Part shown: one piece after another, positions 1 to 5,089 of the stretch
How the letters are laid out: the number at the start of each line of letters is the position of its first letter
How positions within the stretch are numbered: position 1 is the stretch's first letter
Assembly: GCA_030624785.1 (NCBI GenBank)
Contig: JAUXJK010000101.1
Coordinates: 1 to 7,267, forward strand
Source: Actinomycetes bacterium
Lineage (GTDB): Bacteria; Actinomycetota; Thermoleophilia; Gaiellales; Gaiellaceae
DNA length: 7,267 nucleotides
Direction: 5' to 3'
Translations under genes and position numbers: made by a program
The notes under the pieces: model-generated
What the model was told of the DNA's origin: nothing
The model's input: the letters and a program-made list of their open reading frames with translations, nothing else
Databases searched by the model: none

Positions 1-180
1 GCTCAGGTAATCGATCGATACGTGCACGAGCACGAATTCGGTGATCGGCGTGATTCCGCCGAGCGTCTGCATGAGCCAGCGGTCGCGCGCCTCTTCGAGA
101 TAGGTGCCATATACCACGTTGTTGACGTGCCCGAGCGCATCGAAGTCTCTCCATCGGATGTCGATCACACGTTCGAACAC
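1..180 (-). CDS. Acyl-CoA thioesterase, hot-dog fold (4HBT/YbgC-like), N-terminal part
   Basis: First 60 residues of a gene that runs off the left edge. The family hydrolyses acyl-CoA thioesters as a cytoplasmic oligomer of hot-dog folds. The sequence shows the family signature near the N-terminus: RWRDFDALGHVNN at residues 9-21, followed by VVYGTYLEEAR (22-32). Asp14 is at the position of the catalytic acidic residue in this family, and a first core strand (VLVHVSIDYLS) ends the visible part. The start is GTG at 180. An in-frame TGA two codons upstream rules out a longer protein; a second GTG, four codons in, is possible. There is no clear ribosome binding site. The gene diverges from the PAS-domain gene. 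Substrate cannot be told from this fragment. The family is confident, the exact function is not. Confidence 0.85.
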   Translation of the reverse strand, partial: MFERVIDIRWRDFDALGHVNNVVYGTYLEEARDRWLMQTLGGITPITEFVLVHVSIDYLS

Positions 181-272
181 AGTTCAGGCCCGCGGCGATC
201 CTAGTTGCGTTGCACCCAGGGGTGGGCAGGAGCGGCTTCAGCACGCACAATGAGTTGAGGACCCACGCAACG
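181..272. promoter_or_regulatory. Divergent intergenic region with candidate promoters
   Basis: This region separates the divergent thioesterase and PAS genes and should hold both promoters. For the minus strand, TAGGAT (plus-strand positions 198-203) resembles an actinobacterial -10 box. It would give a leader of about 11 nt before the GTG at 180; no good -35 box is seen. For the plus strand, TGGGCA (223-228) and CACAAT (246-251) lie 17 bp apart, each matching 4 of 6 consensus bases, which is weak. A 7-base inverted repeat, GTTGCGT (204-210) and ACGCAAC (265-271), brackets most of the region and could be chance. These are predictions by eye only. Confidence 0.35.
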
Positions 273-737
273 ATGATCGAGAGCCCACAAGATTCCGAGA
301 ATGCCGACGACGCCCCGCAGCCAGGGGTTCGGGGTGCTGATGGCCTCGTTGCAATTGTTGGTCTCGACGGAACGGTCGAGCGGCTGAGTAGCGCCTGGGA
401 GGTCGAGCTTGCACGCTCCCGCGACTCGATGGTTGGCGGGCCTTTCTTCGAGCTCCTTCACCGGCCGGACCTGGAACAGCTGAGCCCACAGACGGGTGAG
501 GACGCTTCGATAGTCGCACGCTTCGACGCACGCCTGCCTCGTTTCGACGGTTCGCTACGTCTCTACAGGTGGTCGGCTCGACTCGTTGAGGGCAGAATTG
601 GCTCCGCATCGGGCCGCAAGGCGCTCTACGTTCGCGGTGAGCCCGCGGACGGGGAAGATCTCTCGCTCGCCGAGGCATTGACGAGCCGGGTTGTCGGGAT
701 TCTCGCTCCGCCCAGGGACGCGGGGCCGACGGAGTAG
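273..737 (+). CDS. Small orphan PAS-domain protein
   Basis: A 154-residue protein that is almost entirely one PAS-like fold. Residues 1-22 are an acidic, probably disordered tail. Residues 24-122 carry the PAS pattern: VGLDGTVERLSSAWEVEL (29-46), then GGPFFELLHRPD (55-66, corresponding to the usual f..l.HPdD), then ARFDARLPRFDGSLRLYRWSA (82-102, the usual R....DG..RW strand). PAS domains bind ligands or cofactors, or mediate protein contacts. No kinase, GGDEF, HTH or STAS output domain is present, so any role would be through a partner. I chose ATG 273, with GAGG at 257-260. An in-frame TTG at 210 would add 21 low-complexity residues and lies in the divergent promoter region. The gene ends 5 bp from the acs stop. 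The fold is inferred from pattern alone, and the function is unknown. Confidence 0.7.
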   Translation: MIESPQDSENADDAPQPGVRGADGLVAIVGLDGTVERLSSAWEVELARSRDSMVGGPFFELLHRPDLEQLSPQTGEDASIVARFDARLPRFDGSLRLYRWSARLVEGRIGSASGRKALYVRGEPADGEDLSLAEALTSRVVGILAPPRDAGPTE

Positions 738-752
738 GGGAACTACTCGTCG
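727..752. terminator. Bidirectional stem-loop between PAS gene and acs
   Basis: CGAC(727-730)-G-GAGTAG(732-737) pairs with CTACTC(743-748)-GTCG(749-752). This gives a 10-bp stem with one bulged G and a 5-nt loop, GGGAA. The loop is exactly the gap between the two convergent genes, and the two TAG stop codons (735-737 plus, 743-745 minus) form part of the stem. No T-tract follows on either strand, so it is not a textbook intrinsic terminator. In high-GC actinobacteria hairpins without T-tracts are often proposed to terminate or stabilise transcripts. The pairing is seen directly; the role is inferred. Confidence 0.45.
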
Positions 753-2662
753 CTGATCGCGGCCTTCATATCCATCCAGGCCTGGCGCGCCTCGACGACC
801 GACCCCTCGTCTTCGATTGTTGTGATGTCGCCTGGCTGCTGGTCGAGTACGACAGCCTTCAGCACACGTCGCATGATCTTGCCGCTTCGCGTCTTGGGCA
901 GTGTCTCGACAAAGTTCACGTCGGCAATAACCGCGAGAGCTCCGAGCTCACTTCGCACGGTGGCCTTTAGCTCGTCGCGCAGCTCGCTCGAGGGCTCGTA
1001 GCCCTGTCGGAGTGCGACGAATGCAGAAATGACCTCGCCGCGGACCTCGTCGGGCCGCCCGGTTACCCCAGCTTCGGCGACCGCTTTGTGCTTGAGAAAC
1101 GCGGTCTCGACTTCGATCGATCCGAGTCGATGCGCCGCGATCTTGATCACCTCGTCGGCGCGTCCAGCGAACCAGACGTAGCCGTCCTCGTCGATGTGTG
1201 TCGAGTCGCCGGTGAAATAGGCCCCTTCGATCTTGCCCCAGTAGTCGTTGCCGTAGCGCTCGGGGTCGCCCCAGAGCGTCGCCGTCAGGCTCGGGAATGG
1301 CCGCTCGATGACGAGGATGCCCTTCTCGCCGGTTGGAAGTCTTTCTCCTTCGGGAGTCCTGACCGATACCTCCATGCCTGGCAGTGGCACGCCTGCCGAC
1401 CCCGGCTTCACGGGCGAGAGGCCGATTCCGTACGGGTTGCCGATTACGGGGGCGCCGGTCTCGGTCTGCCACCAGTGGTCGATCACGGGAATGCGGTCGC
1501 CTAGGACTGTCCGTTGTAGCCACTCCCATGCGGGTGGGTTGAGAACTTCGCCCGCGCAGAAGACACGCTCGAGCAGTTCGAGTTCTGCGCCGAGGGCGGG
1601 CTCGTCGCCATAGCGCATCAGTGCGCGCACGGCTGTCGGCGAGGTGAACAGTCCGGTCACTCCGAAGCGCTCGATGATGCGCCACATCGCGTCGGGAGCT
1701 GGATAGTCGATCGCGCCCTCGTATGCGACGGTTGTGCAGCCGATCAGCAGAGGCGCGTAGACGATGTAGCTGTGCCCGACGACCCAGCCGATGTCGGAGG
1801 TTGCCCACCAGACGTCGTCGGGTCGCATTCCGTAGCACCAGCGAGCCATGCTCGAGATCCCGACCTGATAGCCGCCGTGCGCGTGCACGGTGAGCTTCGG
1901 CGTCGCGGTCGTGCCCGATGTCGCGAGGATGTACGCGGGCTCGTTCGACTCCACGCGGGTGTAGCCGCCGCTATTGCCTTCGCCTCTCGCGAGGAACTCG
2001 TCCCACGAGAGGTCGCGGGTCTCAGTCATCGGCATCGGCGCAGCCGTGCGGTGCAGGGCCACCACGTGCTCGACCTCGTGGGGGTCGCCGAGCAGCGCGT
2101 CATCGACGATCTCCTTCAGGCGGACGTCGGTGCCCTTGCGATAGGTGACGTCGGCCGTGAAGACTGCTCGGGAGCCGCTGGCGCGAATGCGGTCGCCGAG
2201 CGCGCCGGCGCCGAAACCAGCGAACACGACTGAGTGGATGGCGCCGATACGAACGGTGGCCAACATGAGGGCGATCGCTTCGGCGCAGACAGGCATGTAG
2301 ATCGTTATTCGGTCGCCCTTTCCGAGCCCGAGCCCTCGGAGGGAAGCGGCGAGTCGTTCGACCTCGTGCAGGAGCTGTGCATACGTGAACACGCGCTCCT
2401 CGCCTCGTTCGTTGAGGGCGACGAGCGCGGCCCGTCCGCCCGCGCCGTTGGCGACGTGGTGGTCGAGGCAGTTGTGGGCCATGTTGGTCTCGGCGCCCAC
2501 GAACCACCGGAAACTCGGCGGCTCAGCTTCGAAGACCGACGACCAGGGACTAAACCATGGGAGCTCGGATGCGGCCTTCGCCCAGAAGGCGTCTGGGTCG
2601 GCCGTGGCCTCGGCTTGAGCCCGGCGTACCGAAGGGTGCACGACGTCCATTGCGGTATTCAA
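743..2662 (-). CDS. acs: Acetate--CoA ligase (AMP-forming), acetyl-CoA synthetase
   Basis: A 639-residue, full-length member of the ANL adenylate-forming family (E. coli Acs has 652). It converts acetate, ATP and CoA to acetyl-CoA, AMP and PPi through acetyl-AMP. Visible motifs: P-loop ATSGTTATPK (247-256), WWQTETG (397-403, with the tryptophans that restrict the pocket to short acids), YFTGD (482-486), hinge GRADEVIK (500-507) and PKTRSGKIMRR (589-599). In the last motif, Lys595 is the catalytic lysine that protein acetyltransferases silence in other Acs enzymes. The P-loop has Ala-Thr where Gly-Lys is usual. Propionate or another short acid could be the real substrate. The start is TTG 2662 or ATG 2650; in-frame TGA and TAG lie immediately upstream of the TTG, so nothing longer is possible. 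It lies 34 bp downstream of the amidase gene and may be co-transcribed with it. Confidence 0.93.
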   Translation of the reverse strand: MNTAMDVVHPSVRRAQAEATADPDAFWAKAASELPWFSPWSSVFEAEPPSFRWFVGAETNMAHNCLDHHVANGAGGRAALVALNERGEERVFTYAQLLHEVERLAASLRGLGLGKGDRITIYMPVCAEAIALMLATVRIGAIHSVVFAGFGAGALGDRIRASGSRAVFTADVTYRKGTDVRLKEIVDDALLGDPHEVEHVVALHRTAAPMPMTETRDLSWDEFLARGEGNSGGYTRVESNEPAYILATSGTTATPKLTVHAHGGYQVGISSMARWCYGMRPDDVWWATSDIGWVVGHSYIVYAPLLIGCTTVAYEGAIDYPAPDAMWRIIERFGVTGLFTSPTAVRALMRYGDEPALGAELELLERVFCAGEVLNPPAWEWLQRTVLGDRIPVIDHWWQTETGAPVIGNPYGIGLSPVKPGSAGVPLPGMEVSVRTPEGERLPTGEKGILVIERPFPSLTATLWGDPERYGNDYWGKIEGAYFTGDSTHIDEDGYVWFAGRADEVIKIAAHRLGSIEVETAFLKHKAVAEAGVTGRPDEVRGEVISAFVALRQGYEPSSELRDELKATVRSELGALAVIADVNFVETLPKTRSGKIMRRVLKAVVLDQQPGDITTIEDEGSVVEARQAWMDMKAAISDE

Positions 2663-2700
2663 CCACTATCAGTGGTGGTGCAGCCAGTCTCGGTGCTCAT
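2659..2700 (-). CDS. Possible 13-codon mini-ORF bridging amidase and acs
   Basis: ATG at 2700-2698 overlaps the amidase TGA (2699-2697) as ATGA. It opens a 13-codon frame, MSTETGCTTTDSG, whose TGA (2661-2659) overlaps the acs TTG (2662-2660) as TTGA. This geometry would let ribosomes terminate and restart twice, coupling acs translation to the amidase. No strong ribosome binding site precedes it. The frame is seen directly, but that it is translated is inference, and a frame this short could arise by chance. It contains no obvious attenuation-type codon run. Confidence 0.3.
   Translation of the reverse strand: MSTETGCTTTDSG
2662..2676. promoter_or_regulatory. Short inverted repeat at the acs start
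   Basis: ACCACT-ATC-AGTGGT on the plus strand: a 6-bp perfect inverted repeat with a 3-bp centre, ending on the first base of the TTG start of acs. In the acs transcript it could fold into a small hairpin over the ribosome landing region. As DNA it could be an operator half-site pair. With TTG as start the hairpin would block initiation; with ATG 2650 it would lie 11 nt upstream. The role is unproven. Confidence 0.3.
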
Positions 2701-3524
2701 CGCTTCAGGAACCTGGTGAGTCCGTCTGCGATTCCGCGGGCCTCACGCCACTGAAAGTGCCCGGACGTGAGCAGAGCCGCATCGCCGGCGTTGCGCATGT
2801 TCCCGGTCTCGATCAGCACCTTGGGGACGTCTGAGAGATTCAGACCACCAATGTCCTCGCGCGCGTGAAGTCCCTTCTTGCCGGCATACCTGGCGAGCGG
2901 CAGGCCTGTCGTGTTTGCGTAGGTCTTTCGCACGTCTCTGGCGAGACGTTTCGAGCGGGCGGCGATGTCGTCGGTGAGTCCAACTACTGAGATGGGATGG
3001 ATGATGTGAAACCCCCGGCTGGTGCCCAGATGTCCGTCTGCGTGGATCGAGATGGCTGCGTCAGCGTCGAGCCGGTTCGCGATGCGCGCGCGTCTGGTGA
3101 TACAGGGACCCCAGCGGGGCCGCTTGCCGTCGTGCGTCAGGACGACGCGGGCGCCTCGGGCGACGAGGATTCTCGCCAGCCGGCGTGCGACTCGGAGGTT
3201 GTGCTTCCACTCCGGATAGCCGGCGGCGGTTGCCGTCCCCACCGTGTCGCAGGCTTTGCGCAGCGTGCCTGCATCGACGGATCGCCCTATGTTCTGTGCA
3301 TGAGCCGCGTTGCCGGGGTTGTGGCCGGGGTCGATCACGACAAGTTTGCCTTCAAGCGGTAGCGCTGCCTGGGCGTGCGTCAGCGCGCGAGTCATGGAGA
3401 TAGACGCGCCCGAGCGCGCAGCCACCATGGTGGCTCCATCAGGGGGCAGAGCGAGCACGAGTGCGAGCGTCGCAATTGCCGCCAGCGCAGCCGAGGAGAG
3501 TTGCATGCCCATCTGTGTCGGCAA
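2697..3524 (-). CDS. Exported N-acetylmuramoyl-L-alanine amidase (Amidase_3, Rv3717-like)
   Basis: A 275-residue zinc amidase that cleaves the bond between N-acetylmuramic acid and the L-alanine of the peptide stem, outside the membrane. Residues 8-27 are a hydrophobic export segment. The catalytic domain spans about 59-274. Zinc ligands are His68 (VVIDPGHN), Glu105 (GYPEW) and His161 (ISIHADG); the catalytic acid is Glu239 (VLIETGNMRN). Cys92 and Cys141 sit where mycobacterial Rv3717 has its disulfide pair, and GLHAREDIGGLNL (218-230) also resembles Rv3717. There is no cell-wall-binding or SH3 domain. The start is TTG 3524, with weak GGGAAG at 3540-3535; ATG 3512 or 3506 are alternatives. 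An in-frame TAG at 3542-3540 blocks extension. Oddly, the N-terminus has no Lys or Arg before the hydrophobic core, unusual for a signal peptide. It diverges from purM and may lead an operon with acs. Confidence 0.9.
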   Translation of the reverse strand: MPTQMGMQLSSAALAAIATLALVLALPPDGATMVAARSGASISMTRALTHAQAALPLEGKLVVIDPGHNPGNAAHAQNIGRSVDAGTLRKACDTVGTATAAGYPEWKHNLRVARRLARILVARGARVVLTHDGKRPRWGPCITRRARIANRLDADAAISIHADGHLGTSRGFHIIHPISVVGLTDDIAARSKRLARDVRKTYANTTGLPLARYAGKKGLHAREDIGGLNLSDVPKVLIETGNMRNAGDAALLTSGHFQWREARGIADGLTRFLKR

Positions 3525-3540
3525 CCGCAGCTCGCTTCCC

Positions 3541-3546
3541 TAGGAT
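3541..3546 (+). promoter_or_regulatory. Candidate -10 box of a leaderless purM promoter
   Basis: TAGGAT fits the actinobacterial TAnnnT -10 element and occupies exactly -12 to -7 relative to the purM GTG at 3553. That is the spacing expected when transcription starts on the first base of the start codon. The same bases contain AGGA (3542-3545), which could instead act as a ribosome binding site 7 nt before GTG; in that case the promoter must lie further upstream, inside the amidase gene. I see no convincing -35 box. Confidence 0.45.
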
Positions 3547-3552
3547 GGCCTG

Positions 3553-4500
3553 GTGGGCACAGCGTATGAGGATGCAGGGGTTTCGCTCGGCAAGGCCGAG
3601 GCTGTGATCGGGCGCCTCGGTGTAGCCGTCGACTCGACACGGACAGCGGGTGTCGTGGGCGCACTGGGTGGTTTCGCCGGGCTCTTCGCGCTTGACGGCG
3701 AGCGGCTTCTTGCGGCGACAACTGACGGAGTGGGCACGAAGCTCATCCTCGCACGCAAGGCCGATCGCTTGCGCGATGCGGGCGCGGATCTTGCGGCGCA
3801 CTGCATCAACGATGTGGCCACGTGTGGTGCGGATCCGCTATTTCTGCTCGACTACGTCGCCTCAGCACAGCTCGATGTGGAACAGGTCGCAGAACTCGTC
3901 GAGGGGGCGGCAGGCGTCTGTCGCGAGGCAGGCTGCGCAATCCTCGGGGGCGAGACTGCAGAGATGCCTGACGTCTACGCGGAAGGCGAGATCGACTTTG
4001 TCGGAACCTGCATCGGTCTCGTTCGACGGGCCGAGCTGATCGATGGCTCTCGCATCGTCGATGGCGACTCCGTTGTGGGAATGGCCTCGTCAGGTCTCCA
4101 CGCAAACGGGTTCACGCTCGTACGCCGGCTCCTGGGAGACGCGGACTTCGACGCAGACATGCTGCTCGCGCCGACGCGCTGCTATCGCGACGACATTCGC
4201 GCCCTCCGAGATCTCTGTGACGTGCGAGCGCTAGCCCACATCACGGGCGGCGGGATACCCGGGAACCTGCCCAGGATTCTGCCCAGCGGTCTGGGCGCGC
4301 GCATCGATGGGAACGCCTGGGAGCGCCACCCTGTCTTCGACTGGATTACTGAGCGCGGCGTGGCCGAGGACGAGCAGCGTCGCGTCTTCAACCTGGGCAT
4401 CGGCATGTGCGCCGTCGTGCCGTCGAGTGATGCTGCGCGATCGGGCCTGCCGGTCATCGGGCGGATCGAGTCGGGCTTGGCCGGTGTGGAGTTTGCGTGA
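3553..4500 (+). CDS. purM: Phosphoribosylformylglycinamidine cyclo-ligase (AIR synthetase)
   Basis: A 315-residue cytoplasmic enzyme of the fifth step of purine synthesis: FGAM plus ATP gives AIR, ADP and phosphate. Family landmarks are all present: YEDAGVSL (5-12), TDGVGTK (57-63, nucleotide and phosphate binding), NDVATCGADPLFLLDY (86-101), GGETAEMP (132-139), SSGLHANGFTLVRR (179-192), LLAPTRCY (204-211) and AHITGGGIPGNLPRILP (228-244). At 315 residues it is a little shorter than the usual 340-350. GTG 3553 is the start because the AYEDAGV motif begins almost at once, as in E. coli PurM, and TAGGAT or AGGA lies just upstream. It leads the purM-purN-purH cluster. No purF precedes it, since the neighbour upstream is the divergent amidase 28 bp away. 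That spacing leaves no room for a purine riboswitch. Confidence 0.97.
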   Translation: MGTAYEDAGVSLGKAEAVIGRLGVAVDSTRTAGVVGALGGFAGLFALDGERLLAATTDGVGTKLILARKADRLRDAGADLAAHCINDVATCGADPLFLLDYVASAQLDVEQVAELVEGAAGVCREAGCAILGGETAEMPDVYAEGEIDFVGTCIGLVRRAELIDGSRIVDGDSVVGMASSGLHANGFTLVRRLLGDADFDADMLLAPTRCYRDDIRALRDLCDVRALAHITGGGIPGNLPRILPSGLGARIDGNAWERHPVFDWITERGVAEDEQRRVFNLGIGMCAVVPSSDAARSGLPVIGRIESGLAGVEFA

Positions 4501-4529
4501 TGAATGTGTCGAGAGGTAGCGCCGGATGA
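4500..4529 (+). CDS. Possible 9-codon mini-ORF bridging purM and purN
   Basis: The purM stop TGA (4498-4500) shares one base with an ATG (4500-4502). That ATG opens the frame MNVSRGSAG, whose TGA (4527-4529) overlaps the purN ATG (4526-4528) as ATGA. The ribosome binding site of purN lies inside it. The arrangement parallels the mini-ORF between the amidase and acs. Translation is not shown by anything in the sequence, so it may be accidental, or simply a route that keeps ribosomes moving from purM to purN. Confidence 0.25.
   Translation: MNVSRGSAG
4511..4516 (+). promoter_or_regulatory. Ribosome binding site of purN
   Basis: GAGAGG, 9 nt upstream of ATG 4526, is one of the clearer Shine-Dalgarno matches in the window. 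It fixes the purN start in the 25-nt purM-purN gap and suggests independent initiation as well as coupling. Confidence 0.6.
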
Positions 4530-5089
4530 TCGGCGTGCTTGTTTCGGGATCGGGCACCAACCTCCAGGCTCTCCTGGATGCGGGGCTACGCGTTGTGGCG
4601 ACCGCAAGCAACAGGGCGGACGCCTACGCACTGGAACGAGCCCGCGCCGCCGCTGTTGACGTAGCCGCGTTTCCGATCGACGAGTATCCCTCACGGGATC
4701 AGCGCGACGGTGCGATGGCTGAATGGCTGGCCGATCGCGGAGTCAAACTCGTTGTCTGCGCTGGCTACATGCACCTTCTGACGCCCACGTTCCTGGAGCG
4801 ATTCCCCTCGAGCGTGATCAACGTTCACCCATCGTTGCTCCCCGAGTTTCCGGGTATCCACGCGGTCGAAGAGGCGCTTGCAGCGGGTGTGGTCACAACT
4901 GGTGTGACCGTCCACTACGTGGATGAAGGCGTTGACACCGGACCCGTAATAGAGCAGTGCGAGATCACGATCAACGCAGGCGAGACCGCCGACTCGCTGC
5001 GCGAGCGGGTCCATCAGGTCGAGCACCGACTTCTGCCCGAGGTGGCCGCACGCCTGGTCGAAGAGCTACGCTCCGCCGCGACACGATGA
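4526..5089 (+). CDS. purN: Phosphoribosylglycinamide formyltransferase (GAR transformylase)
   Basis: A 187-residue cytoplasmic enzyme that transfers the formyl group of 10-formyl-tetrahydrofolate to GAR, giving FGAR (third step of purine synthesis). The phosphate-binding loop is VSGSGTNLQALL (6-17). The catalytic triad of the formyltransferase family is intact: Asn99 and His101 in INVHPSLLPEFPG (98-110), and Asp137 in DEGVDTGPVI (133-142). The folate-site stretch CAGYMHLL is at 78-85. The length fits the short bacterial PurN class rather than the longer formate-dependent PurT, which is unrelated. The start is ATG 4526 with GAGAGG upstream. Its TGA overlaps the purH ATG (ATGA at 5086-5089), so the two are probably translationally coupled. 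Confidence 0.97.
   Translation: MIGVLVSGSGTNLQALLDAGLRVVATASNRADAYALERARAAAVDVAAFPIDEYPSRDQRDGAMAEWLADRGVKLVVCAGYMHLLTPTFLERFPSSVINVHPSLLPEFPGIHAVEEALAAGVVTTGVTVHYVDEGVDTGPVIEQCEITINAGETADSLRERVHQVEHRLLPEVAARLVEELRSAATR

Noticed and set aside
171..184. LexA-like palindrome near the thioesterase start (GAAC-N3-GTTC)
   Set aside because: The actinobacterial SOS box needs four bases between the GAAC and GTTC halves. Here there are three, and the context is not a DNA-repair gene.
22..204. Plus-strand open frame of 60 codons at the left edge
   Set aside because: The opposite strand encodes a clear thioesterase signature; this frame has none.
948..1838. Long minus-strand open frame of 296 codons inside acs
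   Set aside because: Its product is arginine-rich and low in complexity, a typical high-GC shadow of the acs frame.
3525..3552. Purine riboswitch or PurR site upstream of purM
   Set aside because: The gap is only 28 bp and shows neither riboswitch structure nor a recognisable operator.
4182..4694. Minus-strand open frame of 170 codons opposite purM and purN
   Set aside because: Antisense shadow with arginine- and proline-rich composition and no motif.
4957..5085. In-frame N-terminal extension of purH by 43 residues
   Set aside because: The added residues are arginine-rich and come from an out-of-frame reading of purN. The conserved PurH start lies at 5086, in an ATGA overlap.
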